Assembly (NCBI GenBank): GCA_029721435.1
Contig: CM056582.1
Span: 37,406,611 to 37,470,610, forward strand
DNA length: 64,000 nt
Reading direction: 5' to 3'
From: Gymnothorax reevesii
Taxonomy: Eukaryota > Chordata > Actinopteri > Anguilliformes > Muraenidae
Shown: positions 9,499-22,141 of the stretch, piece after piece
Position numbering within the stretch: position 1 is the first letter of the stretch
How the letters are laid out: each line of letters begins with the position of its first letter
Notes under the pieces: generated by a model
Databases searched by the model: none
Told to the model about the DNA's origin: nothing
The model's input: the letters and a program-made list of their open reading frames with translations, nothing else
Program-made: the position numbers and the translations under genes

Positions 9499-12400
9499 CT
9501 GGCAAGTGACATTAAAAAGCACCAGCACTAAACAACCATGAATGGTCTCCAACTGTCAGTCTTAATACTTGAGTCAACTAAATTATCCAATATTTGCCTG
9601 ATGTATTAGTTCACATGGTCAGGTTGAGTTTTGCTTGTCCCTTGACAGTGGTTTTGTGAGTTTTGTCAAGGTTCTTTCTAAAACCGCAGCCAGATAACAT
9701 GAAAAACCACGACCAGAAGACACTTATGAAGGGACTCAGATCCTCAATGTTCTGGCTCAAAGTCAGAAACCTCACCAATTAGTTTGCTTTCATACATTAC
9801 TACTACTATGTTACATTCAAAAGCTCTGTTATTGAACAAGGTATGCTCAATTACCTTATCCAAAATCAGGTGCCCTGTGTATCGGACCGTAAAAAACAGC
9901 TTGCAAGTGATATAAACACAAGTGTCAAACAAGCAAGAAGGGACTACAGTCCTTCGTCTTCAGATCCGTAGTCAGGAATTTCTCCATTAGGGGCCCTTCA
10001 TATTAGGTAACATCATATGACTGAATTGCTTTATTGTCATGAAGAAAAGGTTCCAAGTTCTTTAACTGGTTTCTTTTGACGAAACAGCTACCAGTTCATA
10101 TTAACAAGCACCAACTTTAAAGAAAGTTTTTATGTAGGAAATACCGCAAGATACATTAACAAGCACCCCCATGAAACACCCTTGAAGGTTCTCCAACAAT
10201 CAATCCGAAGATCAGGGCCATGTTGGAATAGTGTTTTTTGTCACGGAAAGTGGCTAACTTCTAGAAAATGAGCTGGAAGTGTATACACGGCAGCCATGAG
10301 AAGTGTATTCCAGTTTTGTAAATGTAAAGAAAAGGTGCTTCAATGCTTCCTAACGTATCACCTTTGACATAGGGTACACGAAACCATTCTTCATAAAAAC
10401 AAAGGTGATAACGCCATCCAGCCATTCAGTGTGGCTGAACCATTTAAAGTGACGACCATCCATACGGGCAATCACAAAAAACAAAGGAACGTGATGGGCA
10501 AGAATGGCATGATCAAGTTGGCCAGTAAATGCATTGGATTGTCGTAGCAGCACGGTTGTCTTCCTTAGCCGTTTTGAATTCCCCTTTACACCTCTCCTTT
10601 ACCTCATGACATTATCCAATTGTGGTTGAAGAAACGTTTATGGACATTAGAGCATATGACGTCATTTTTTGTCTATTCAAATTCTGCAGCAAAGTTATAT
10701 AACTTATCCTTTATATGCCATATGATTAGGTCACACGGTCAGGTTGAATTATACTAGTCCTTTAATTGAAGCCTCATGTTTTTTCAGGTTAATTTTTAAG
10801 AAACAGCTGTCTACTTTTAAAATGCACACGCGTTAAAGTATTGTTAAGGGTCTCTTTAATCTTCTGAACCAAGGACTGACACCTTATCCATTCGATCACA
10901 CAGTCAGTTTCCATGATGTCAGCTCCATAGAATTAAAAACAGTAAAATGGACGATGTCATGGAGTTGTGGGGATCTGAAGGGAGCTTAAAATGGCCACCC
11001 TTATTGATAAGTAAGTATTCCTATTGTGACACCTGAAAGGGAAGATCATAGAATTCCACAAAGGTTGGCCAGAATATACAAGCAGCATAGGTAGTTTCAC
11101 TCAAGTCTGCCCACTCTTTGATGCAATTGTCAGTGCCCTTTTACTACAGTGTTTGAATTCTATGGATAGCTTAAGGGAGTGTCAGCAGACTTTTATAATA
11201 CTATCTTGTATTCACTATTGACACAATAGGGACTTTAAGCAAGGGCGGATTTTGCGACGGCTACGGAACCCGGATATAGATCTGCACTCCGCTGATCGAG
11301 ACTGAAGCCGTTGTGCCGGCGTTCTTTGCCGTAGCAGGCTGATCTACCATGGGGAAAGAACCAATCTCATGTGGCCACTACAACGCTTGGTTCAGGAGAT
11401 TGAAAATGTTTTCTATCATTGATTGTGACACACAAAACATTATGTGTTTCAGTGGACTTTTCACACAGACACAGGATACTGTGTAAATTTCGCTGAGTAA
11501 AACCATAGTGAACAATTTTCTGCTGCAGGCTATATTCTCCCCTCATCCCAGCATGGCATACGGTACTTAATTTCTCTACCCTGTAAACATCTATATTTAC
11601 TCACATGTACATTAGTCTTTCTTCTACTGCTGTGCATGAAAAGTACACATATGATGTATATAAATGCACACTCCCATGCACTTTACCATTCATTTACACT
11701 CTGATTAGATGTGTGCTTTAATTGTCAAACTTTACGTCTTTTTAAAATTGAATTGCTCAAAGAAAAGTTTATTAAAAAGATGCACATTTCTTTTGGTTAT
11801 GCTCTGTTCCTGTACTTGGCATAATGACAACAAATTTGAATATTGTAATCAAATATTAACTGTTTCCCATTTCCCCTAAATCTATGACATCTACTCCTTT
11901 TGCCAGTGGTAGCAGGACGAATGAGCACTCACACTGAATTAACTACTTTGCTGACAAACCCCACTGTTGTTTAAAGTCTCTGCTGGATTTGACAGTGACA
12001 GCACCAGCACTTGAGACACTTTTTTTCCAGGTGCCATAGGCATTGCAAAATCTGCCATTGTTGCTGGTCCAGATGAAATGCACAATTCCAACCACGAAGG
12101 GACTTGAACCCTCAGTCTTCTGATCTGAAGTTAGACACCTTATCCATTAGGCCACGTGGTCATTGCATGACAAGGCTGACTCCGAACAGTGAGCTGTGAG
12201 AATTGACAGCGGTTGATCAGTGCCATGTCAAATAACCGCTGTCATGTTGAGTTAAACAGCCCTGTCATTGAAAAACTCTCATGCTCAATCACTCTCCAGA
12301 TCCAAACTCAGGTGTTTCGACCGTATGGTCAGGCTGAGCAATGTTAGCCCCTTGACTGAAGTTTGGTGAGTTTTTTTCTCAGATTTCAGTGTTAGTAACA

Positions 12401-12654
12401 CCAGCAAGATGATATGAAAAAACACCACCATCACACAACTATGCAAAGACTCAAGTCCTCAATCTTTTGATCCGGAGTCAGAAAGCTCCTCCATTAGGTG
12501 TCCTTTCATATTAGGTGACATCATTGGGGTTGACTTATGTTATTCCCTTAAACAAAGCCTTGTGAGTGTTAGTTTCAAGTTTCTGTTGCAGAAACTGTGA
12601 CCAAGTCGTGTTAACAAGTATCAGCTTAAAAGAAAGTTTTTGTCTGAGAAACAG
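9499..12654. repeat. Repeat unit 4 (3,156 bp, 11-bp deletion type)
   Basis: Lacks 11 bp after GACAAACCC (near 11960) and has one extra T in the following T-run, a net loss of 10 bp. It carries a linked variant set: GGAACCCGG, GATCGAG, TATCATTG, CACAAAAC, TTTCAGTGG and CTCAAAGAAAAG. Its tRNA has the TCA anticodon. The CACCAATTAG variant near 9774 is shared with unit 7. Confidence 0.95.
12089..12161 (-). tRNA. tRNA-Arg-like, anticodon TCA (unit 4)
   Basis: Same 73-nt body, with four C-to-T or G-to-A changes from the unit 1 gene. C25 is T (G10-T25 wobble). G30 is A, giving an A30-C40 mismatch in the anticodon stem. G36 is A, so the anticodon is TCA. G57 is A, which stays within the B-box consensus. 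UCA would read UGA, normally a stop. The mismatch and the CpG-type changes make a decaying copy the simpler reading, but both Pol III boxes remain. Confidence 0.8.
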
Positions 12655-15600
12655 CTGGCAAGTGACATTAAAAAGCACCAGCACTAAACAACCATGAATG
12701 GTCTCCAACTGTCAGTCTTAATACTAGAGTGAACTAAATTATCCAATATTTGCCTGATGTATTAGTTCACATGGTCAGGTTGAGTTTTGCTTGTCCCTTG
12801 ACAGTGGTTTTGTGAGTTTTGTCAAGGTTCTTTCTAAAACCGCAGCCAGATAACATGAAAAACCACGACCAGAAGACACTTATGAAGGGACTCAGATCCT
12901 CAATGTTCTGGCTCAAAGTCAGAAACCTCACCTATTAGTTTGCTTTCATACATTACTACTACTATGTTACATTCAAAAGCTCTGTTATTGAACAAGGTAT
13001 GCTCAATTACCTTATCCAAAATCAGGTGCCCTGTGTATCGGACCGTAAAAAACAGCTTGCAAGTGATATAAACACAAGTGTCAAACAAGCAAGAAGGGAC
13101 TACAGTCCTTCGTCTTCAGATCCGTAGTCAGGAATTTCTCCATTAGGGGCCCTTCATATTAGGTAACATCATATGACTGAATTGCTTTATTGTCATGAAG
13201 AAAAGGTTCCAAGTTCTTTAACTGGTTTCTTTTGACGAAACAGCTACCAGTTCATATTAACAAGCACCAACTTTAAAGAAAGTTTTTATGTAGGAAATAC
13301 CGCAAGATACATTAACAAGCACCCCCATGAAACACCCTTGAAGGTTCTCCAACAATCAATCCGAAGATCAGGGCCATGTTGGAATAGTGTTTTTTGTCAC
13401 GGAAAGTGGCTAACTTCTAGAAAATGAGCTGGAAGTGTATACACGGCAGCCATGAGAAGTGTATTCCAGTTTTGTAAATGTAAAGAAAAGGTGCTTCAAT
13501 GCTTCCTAACGTATCACCTTTGACATAGGGTACTGAAACCATTCTTCATAAAAACAAAGGTGATAACGCCATCCAGCCATTCAGTGTGGCTGAACCATTT
13601 AAAGTGACGACCATCCATACGGGCAATCACAAAAAACAAAGGAACGTGATGGGCAAGAATGGCATGATCAAGTTGGCCAGTAAATGCATTGGATTGTCGT
13701 AGCAGCACGGTTGTCTTCCTTAGCCGTTTTGAATTCCCCTTTACACCTCTCCTTTACCTCATGACATTATCCAATTGTGGTTGAAGAAACGTTTATGGAC
13801 ATTAGAGCATATGACGTCATTTTTTGTCTATTCAAATTCTGCAGCAAAGTTATATAACTTATCCTTTATATGCCATATGATTAGGTCACACGGTCAGGTT
13901 GAATTATACTAGTCCTTTAATTGAAGCCTCATGTTTTTTCAGGTTAATTTTTAAGAAACAGCTGTCTACTTTTAAAATGCACACGCGTTAAAGTATTGTT
14001 AAGGGTCTCTTTAATCTTCTGAACCAAGGACTGACACCTTATCCATTCGATCACACAGTCAGTTTCCATGATGTCAGCTCCATAGAATTAAAAACAGTAA
14101 AATGGACGATGTCATGGAGTTGTGGGGATCTGAAGGGAGCTTAAAATGGCCACCCTTATTGATAAGAAAGTATTCCTATTGTGACACCTGAAAGGGAAGA
14201 TCATAGAATTCCACAAAGGTTGGCCAGTATATACAAGCAGCATAGGTAGTTTCACTCAAGTCTGCCCACTCTTTGATGCAATTGTCAGTGCCCTTTTACT
14301 ACAGTGTTTGAATTCTATGGATAGCTTAAGGGAGTGTCAGCAGACTTTTATAATACTATCTTGTATTCACTATTGACACAATAGGGACTTTAAGCAAGGG
14401 CGGATTTTGCGACGGCTACGGCACCCGGATATAGATCTGCACTCCGCTGATCAAGACTGAAGCCGTTGTGCCGGCGTTCTTTGCCGTAGCAGGCTGATCT
14501 ACCATGGGGAAAGAACCAATCTCACGTGGCCACTACAACGCTTGGTTCAGGAGATTGAAAATGTTTTCTATAATTGATTGTGACACACTAAACATTATGT
14601 GTTTCTGTGGACTTTTCACACAGACACAGGATACTGTGTAAATTTCGCTGAGTAAAACCATAGTGAACAATTTTCTGCTGCAGGCTATATTCTCCCCTCA
14701 TCCCAGCATGGCATACGGTACTTAATTTCTCTACCCTGTAAACATCTATATTTACTCACATGTACATTAGTCTTTCTTCTACTGCTGTGCATGAAAAGTA
14801 CACATATGATGTATATAAATGCACACTCCCATGCACTTTACCATTCATTTACACTCTGATTAGATGTGTGCTTTAATTGTCAAACTTTACGTCTTTTTAA
14901 AATTGAATTGTTCAAAGTAAAGTTTATTAAAAAGATGCACATTTCTTTTGGTTATGCTCTGTTCCTGTACTTGGCATAATGACAATAAATTTGAATATTG
15001 TAATCAAATATTAACTGTTTCCCATTTCCCCTAAATCTATGACATCTATTCCTTTTGCCAGTGGGAGCAGGACGAATGAGCACTCACACTGAATTAACTA
15101 CTTTGCTGACAAACCCTGATTAAAATCCACTGTTGTTTAAAGTCTCTGCTGGATTTGACAGTGACAGCACCAGCACTTGAGACACTTTTTTCCAGGTGCC
15201 ATAGGCATTGCAAAATCTGCCATTGTTGCTGGTCCAGATGAAATGCACAATTCCAACCACGAAGGGACTCGAACCCTCAGTCTTCTGATCCGAAGTCAGA
15301 CGCCTTATCCATTAGGCCACGTGGTCATTGCATGACAAGGCTGACTCCGAACAGTGAGCTGTGAGAACTGACAGCGGTTGATCAGTGCCATGTCAAATAA
15401 CCGCTGTCATGTTGAGTTAAACAGCCCTGTCATTGAAAAACTCTCATGCTCAATCACTCTCCAGATCCAAACTCAGGTGTTTCGACCGTATGGTCAGGCT
15501 GAGCAATGTTAGCCCCTTGACTGAAGTTTGGTGAGTTTTTTTCTCAGATTTCAGTGTTAGTAACACCAGCAAGATGATATGAAAAAACACCACCATCACA

Positions 15601-15819
15601 CAACTATGCAAAGACTCAAGTCCTCAATCTTTTGATCCGGAGTCAGAAAGCTCCTCCATTAGGTGTCCTTTCATATTAGGTGACATCATTGGGGTTGACT
15701 TATGTTATTCCCTTAAACAAAGCCTTGTGAGTGTTAGTTTCAAGTTTCTGTTGCAGAAACTGTGACCAAGTCGTGTTAACAAGTACCAGCTTAAAAGAAA
15801 GTTTTTGCCCGAGAAACAG
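12655..15819. repeat. Repeat unit 5 (3,165 bp, mosaic)
   Basis: One base shorter than the mode because GGTACACGAAACC reads GGTACTGAAACC near 13530. The stretch with GATAAGAAAG (14161), CCAGTATATA (about 14225) and TCTATGG (about 14315) matches units 19-20. The following GGCACCCGG and the undamaged TCG tRNA match units 1-3. The unit therefore looks recombinant. Confidence 0.95.
15254..15326 (-). tRNA. tRNA-Arg, anticodon TCG (unit 5)
   Basis: Identical to the unit 1 gene, although the upstream part of the unit is mosaic. Confidence 0.94.
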
Positions 15820-18800
15820 CTGGCAAGTGACATTAAAAAGCACCAGCACTAAACAACCATGAATGGTCTCCAACTGTCAGTCTTAATACTTGAGTCAACT
15901 AAATTATCCAATATTTGCCTGATGTATTAGTTCACATGGTCAGGTTGAGTTTTGCTTGTCCCTTGACAGTGGTTTTGTGAGTTTTGTCAAGGTTCTTTCT
16001 AAAACCGCAGCCAGATAACATGAAAAACCACGACCAGAAGACACTTATGAAAGGACTCAGATCCTCAATGTTCTGGCTCAAAGTCAGAAACCTCACCTAT
16101 TAGTTTGCTTTCATACATTACTACTACTATGTTACATTCAAAAGCTCTGTTATTGAACAAGGTATGCTCAATTACCTTATCCAAAATCAGGTGCCCTGTG
16201 TATCGGACCGTAAAAAACAGCTTGCAAGTGATATAAACACAAGTGTCAAACAAGCAAGAAGGGACTACAGTCCTTCGTCTTCAGATCCGTAGTCAGGAAT
16301 TTCTCCATTAGGGGCCCTTCATATTAGGTAACATCATATGACTGAATTGCTTTATTGTCATGAAGAAAAGGTTCCAAGTTCTTTAACTGGTTTCTTTTGA
16401 CGAAACAGCTACCAGTTCATATTAACAAGCACCAACTTTAAAGAAAGTTTTTATGTAGGAAATACCGCAAGATACATTAACAAGCACCCCCATGAAACAC
16501 CCTTGAAGGTTCTCCAACAATCAATCCGAAGATCAGGGCCATGTTGGAATAGTGTTTTTTGTCACGGAAAGTGGCTAACTTCTAGAAAATGAGCTGGAAG
16601 TGTATACACGGCAGCCATGAGAAGTGTATTCCAGTTTTGTAAATGTAAAGAAAAGGTGCTTCAATGCTTCCTAACGTATCACCTTTGACATAGGGTACAC
16701 GAAACCATTCTTCATAAAAACAAAGGTGATAACGCCATCCAGCCATTCAGTGTGGCTGAACCATTTAAAGTGACGACCATCCATACGGGCAATCACAAAA
16801 AACAAAGGAACGTGATGGGCAAGAATGGCATGATCAAGTTGGCCAGTAAATGCATTGGATTGTCGTAGCAGCACGGTTGTCTTCCTTAGCCGTTTTGAAT
16901 TCCCCTTTACACCTCTCCTTTACCTCATGACATTATCCAATTGTGGTTGAAGAAACGTTTATGGACATTAGAGCATATGACGTCATTTTTTGTCTATTCA
17001 AATTCTGCAGCAAAGTTATATAACTTATCCTTTATATGCCATATGATTAGGTCACACGGTCAGGTTGAATTATACTAGTCCTTTAATTGAAGCCTCATGT
17101 TTTTTCAGGTTAATTTTTAAGAAACAGCTGTCTACTTTTAAAATGCACACGCGTTAAAGTATTGTTAAGGGTCTCTTTAATCTTCTGAACCAAGGACTGA
17201 CACCTTATCCATTCGATCACACAGTCAGTTTCCATGATGTCAGCTCCATAGAATTAAAAACAGTAAAATGGACGATGTCATGGAGTTGTGGGGATCTGAA
17301 GGGAGCTTAAAATGGCCACCCTTATTGATAAGTAAGTATTCCTATTGTGACACCTGAAAGGGAAGATCATAGAATTCCACAAAGGTTGGCCAGAATATAC
17401 AAGCAGCATAGGTAGTTTCACTCAAGTCTGCCCACTCTTTGATGCAATTGTCAGTGCCCTTTTACTACAGTGTTTGAATTCTACGGATAGCTTAAGGGAG
17501 TGTCAGCAGACTTTTATAATACTATCTTGTATTCACTATTGACACAATAGGGACTTTAAGCAAGGGCGGATTTTGCGACGGCTACGGCACCCGGATATAG
17601 ATCTGCACTCCGCTGATCAAGACTGAAGCCGTTGTGCCGGCGTTCTTTGCCGTAGCAGGCTGATCTACCATGGGGAAAGAACCAATCTCACGTGGCCACT
17701 ACAACGCTTGGTTCAGGAGATTGAAAATGTTTTCTATAATTGATTGTGACACACTAAACATTATGTGTTTCTGTGGACTTTTCACACAGACACAGGATAC
17801 TGTGTAAATTTCGCTGAGTAAAACCATAGTGAACAATTTTCTGCTGCAGGCTATATTCTCCCCTCATCCCAGCATGGCATACGGTACTTAATTTCTCTAC
17901 CCTGTAAACATCTATATTTACTCACATGTACATTAGTCTTTCTTCTACTGCTGTGCATGAAAAGTACACATATGATGTATATAAATGCACACTCCCATGC
18001 ACTTTACCATTCATTTACACTCTGATTAGATGTGTGCTTTAATTGTCAAACTTTACGTCTTTTTAAAATTGAATTGTTCAAAGTAAAGTTTATTAAAAAG
18101 ATGCACATTTCTTTTGGTTATGCTCTGTTCCTGTACTTGGCATAATGACAATAAATTTGAATATTGTAATCAAATATTAACTGTTTCCCATTTCCCCTAA
18201 ATCTATGACATCTATTCCTTTTGCCAGTGGGAGCAGGACGAATGAGCACTCACACTGAATTAACTACTTTGCTGACAAACCCTGATTAAAATCCACTGTT
18301 GTTTAAAGTCTCTGCTGGATTTGACAGTGACAGCACCAGCACTTGAGACACTTTTTTCCAGGTGCCATAGGCATTGCAAAATCTGCCATTGTTGCTGGTC
18401 CAGATGAAATGCACAATTCCAACCACGAAGGGACTCGAACCCTCAGTCTTCTGATCCGAAGTCAGACGCCTTATCCATTAGGCCACGTGGTCATTTCATG
18501 ACAAGGCTGACTCCGAACAGTGAGCTGTGAGAACTGACAGCGGTTGATCAGTGCCATGTCAAATAACCGCTGTCATGTTGAGTTAAACAGCCCTGTCATT
18601 GAAAAACTCTCATGCTCAATCACTCTCCAGATCCAAACTCAGGTGTTTCGACCGTATGGTCAGGCTGAGCAATGTTAGCCCCTTGACTGAAGTTTGGTGA
18701 GTTTTTTTCTCAGATTTCAGTGTTAGTAACACCAGCAAGATGATATGAAAAAACACCACCATCACACAACTATGCAAAGACTCAAGTCCTCAATCTTTTG

Positions 18801-18985
18801 ATCCGGAGTCAGAAAGCTCCTCCATTAGGTGTCCTTTCATATTAGGTGACATCATTGGGGTTGACTTATGTTATTCCCTTAAACAAAGCCTTGTGAGTGT
18901 TAGTTTCAAGTTTCTGTTGCAGAAACTGTGACCAAGTCGTGTTAACAAGTACCAGCTTAAAAGAAAGTTTTTGCCCGAGAAACAG
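15820..18985. repeat. Repeat unit 6 (3,166 bp)
   Basis: Full-length unit close to units 1-3, with an undamaged TCG tRNA. One base differs just upstream of the tRNA 5' end (CATTTCATG for CATTGCATG). Confidence 0.95.
18420..18492 (-). tRNA. tRNA-Arg, anticodon TCG (unit 6)
   Basis: Identical to the unit 1 gene; one base differs in the immediate 5' flank. Confidence 0.94.
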
Positions 18986-21900
18986 CTGGCAAGTGACATT
19001 AAAAAGCACCAGCACTAAACAACCATGAATGGTCTCCAACTGTCAGTCTTAATACTTGAGTCAACTAAATTATCCAATATTTGCCTGATGTATTAGTTCA
19101 CATGGTCAGGTTGAGTTTTGCTTGTCCCTTGACAGTGGTTTTGTGAGTTTTGTCAAGGTTCTTTCTAAAACCGCAGCCAGATAACATGAAAAACCACGAC
19201 CAGAAGACACTTATGAAGGGACTCAGATCCTCAATGTTCTGGCTCAAAGTCAGAAACCTCACCAATTAGTTTGCTTTCATACATTACTACTACTATGTTA
19301 CATTCAAAAGCTCTGTTATTGAACAAGGTATGCTCAATTACCTTATCCAAAATCAGGTGCCCTGTGTATCGGACCGTAAAAAACAGCTTGCAAGTGATAT
19401 AAACACAAGTGTCAAACAAGCAAGAAGGGACTACAGTCCTTCGTCTTCAGATCCGTAGTCAGGAATTTCTCCATTAGGGGCCCTTCATATTAGGTAACAT
19501 CATATGACTGAATTGCTTTATTGTCATGAAGAAAAGGTTCCAAGTTCTTTAACTGGTTTCTTTTGACGAAACAGCTACCAGTTCATATTAACAAGCACCA
19601 ACTTTAAAGAAAGTTTTTATGTAGGAAATACCGCAAGATACATTAACAAGCACCCCCATGAAACACCCTTGAAGGTTCTCCAACAATCAATCCGAAGATC
19701 AGGGCCATGTTGGAATAGTGTTTTTTGTCACGGAAAGTGGCTAACTTCTAGAAAATGAGCTGGAAGTGTATACACGGCAGCCATGAGAAGTGTATTCCAG
19801 TTTTGTAAATGTAAAGAAAAGGTGCTTCAATGCTTCCTAACGTATCACCTTTGACATAGGGTACACGAAACCATTCTTCATAAAAACAAAGGTGATAACG
19901 CCATCCAGCCATTCAGTGTGGCTGAACCATTTAAAGTGACGACCATCCATACGGGCAATCACAAAAAACAAAGGAACGTGATGGGCAAGAATGGCATGAT
20001 CAAGTTGGCCAGTAAATGCATTGGATTGTCGTAGCAGCACGGTTGTCTTCCTTAGCCGTTTTGAATTCCCCTTTACACCTCTCCTTTACCTCATGACATT
20101 ATCCAATTGTGGTTGAAGAAACGTTTATGGACATTAGAGCATATGACGTCATTTTTTGTCTATTCAAATTCTGCAGCAAAGTTATATAACTTATCCTTTA
20201 TATGCCATATGATTAGGTCACACGGTCAGGTTGAATTATACTAGTCCTTTAATTGAAGCCTCATGTTTTTTCAGGTTAATTTTTAAGAAACAGCTGTCTA
20301 CTTTTAAAATGCACACGCGTTAAAGTATTGTTAAGGGTCTCTTTAATCTTCTGAACCAAGGACTGACACCTTATCCATTCGATCACACAGTCAGTTTCCA
20401 TGATGTCAGCTCCATAGAATTAAAAACAGTAAAATGGACCATGTCATGGAGTTGTGGGGATCTGAAGGGAGCTTAAAATGGCCACCCTTATTGATAAGTA
20501 AGTATTCCTATTGTGACACCTGAAAGGGAAGATCATAGAATTCCACAAAGGTTGGCCAGAATATACAAGCAGCATAGGTAGTTTCACTCAAGTCTGCCCA
20601 CTCTTTGATGCAATTGTCAGTGCCCTTTTACTACAGTGTTTGAATTCTATGGATAGCTTAAGGGAGTGTCAGCAGACTTTTATAATACTATCTTGTATTC
20701 ACTATTGACACAATAGGGACTTTAAGCAAGGGCGGATTTTGCGACGGCTACGGAACCCGGATATAGATCTGCACTCCGCTGATCGAGACTGAAGCCGTTG
20801 TGCCGGCGTTCTTTGCCGTAGCAGGCTGATCTACCATGGGGAAAGAACCAATCTCATGTGGCCACTACAACGCTTGGTTCAGGAGATTGAAAATGTTTTC
20901 TATCATTGATTGTGACACACAAAACATTATGTGTTTCAGTGGACTTTTCACACAGACACAGGATACTGTGTAAATTTCGCTGAGTAAAACCATAGTGAAC
21001 AATTTTCTGCTGCAGGCTATATTCTCCCCTCATCCCAGCATGGCATACGGTACTTAATTTCTCTACCCTGTAAACATCTATATTTACTCACATGTACATT
21101 AGTCTTTCTTCTACTGCTGTGCATGAAAAGTACACATATGATGTATATAAATGCACACTCCCATGCACTTTACCATTCATTTACACTCTGATTAGATGTG
21201 TGCTTTAATTGTCAAACTTTACGTCTTTTTAAAATTGAATTGCTCAAAGAAAAGTTTATTAAAAAGATGCACATTTCTTTTGGTTATGCTCTGTTCCTGT
21301 ACTTGGCATAATGACAACAAATTTGAATATTGTAATCAAATATTAACTGTTTCCCATTTCCCCTAAATCTATGACATCTACTCCTTTTGCCAGTGGGAGC
21401 AGGACGAATGAGCACTCACACTGAATTAACTACTTTGCTGACAAACCCCACTGTTGTTTAAAGTCTCTGCTGGATTTGACAGTGACAGCACCAGCACTTG
21501 AGACACTTTTTTTCCAGGTGCCATAGGCATTGCAAAATCTGCCATTGTTGCTGGTCCAGATGAAATGCACAATTCCAACCACGAAGGGACTCGAACCCTC
21601 AGTCTTCTGATCTGAAGTTAGACACCTTATCCATTAGGCCACGTGGTCATTGCATGACAAGGCTGACTCCGAACAGTGAGCTGTGAGAATTGACAGCGGT
21701 TGATCAGTGCCATGTCAAATAACCGCTGTCATGTTGAGTTAAACAGCCCTGTCATTGAAAAACTCTCATGCTCAATCACTCTCCAGATCCAAACTCAGGT
21801 GTTTCGACCGTATGGTCAGGCTGAGCAATGTTAGCCCCTTGACTGAAGTTTGGTGAGTTTTTTTCTCAGATTTCAGTGTTAGTAACACCAGCAAGATGAT

Positions 21901-22141
21901 ATGAAAAAACACCACCATCACACAACTATGCAAAGACTCAAGTCCTCAATCTTTTGATCCGGAGTCAGAAAGCTCCTCCATTAGGTGTCCTTTCATATTA
22001 GGTGACATCATTGGGGTTGACTTATGTTATTCCCTTAAACAAAGCCTTGTGAGTGTTAGTTTCAAGTTTCTGTTGCAGAAACTGTGACCAAGTCGTGTTA
22101 ACAAGTATCAGCTTAAAAGAAAGTTTTTGTCTGAGAAACAG
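18986..22141. repeat. Repeat unit 7 (3,156 bp, 11-bp deletion type)
   Basis: Same 11-bp deletion and linked variants as unit 4, with a TCA-anticodon tRNA. The head matches unit 4 (CACCAATTAG). From the ATGGACCATG variant near 20437 onward it matches unit 10, which places the start of the 9,489-bp duplication inside this unit. Confidence 0.95.
21576..21648 (-). tRNA. tRNA-Arg-like, anticodon TCA (unit 7)
   Basis: Has C25T, the A30-C40 stem mismatch and the TCA anticodon as in unit 4, but keeps G57, so its B box equals that of unit 1. The G57A change of unit 4 is therefore private. Confidence 0.8.
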
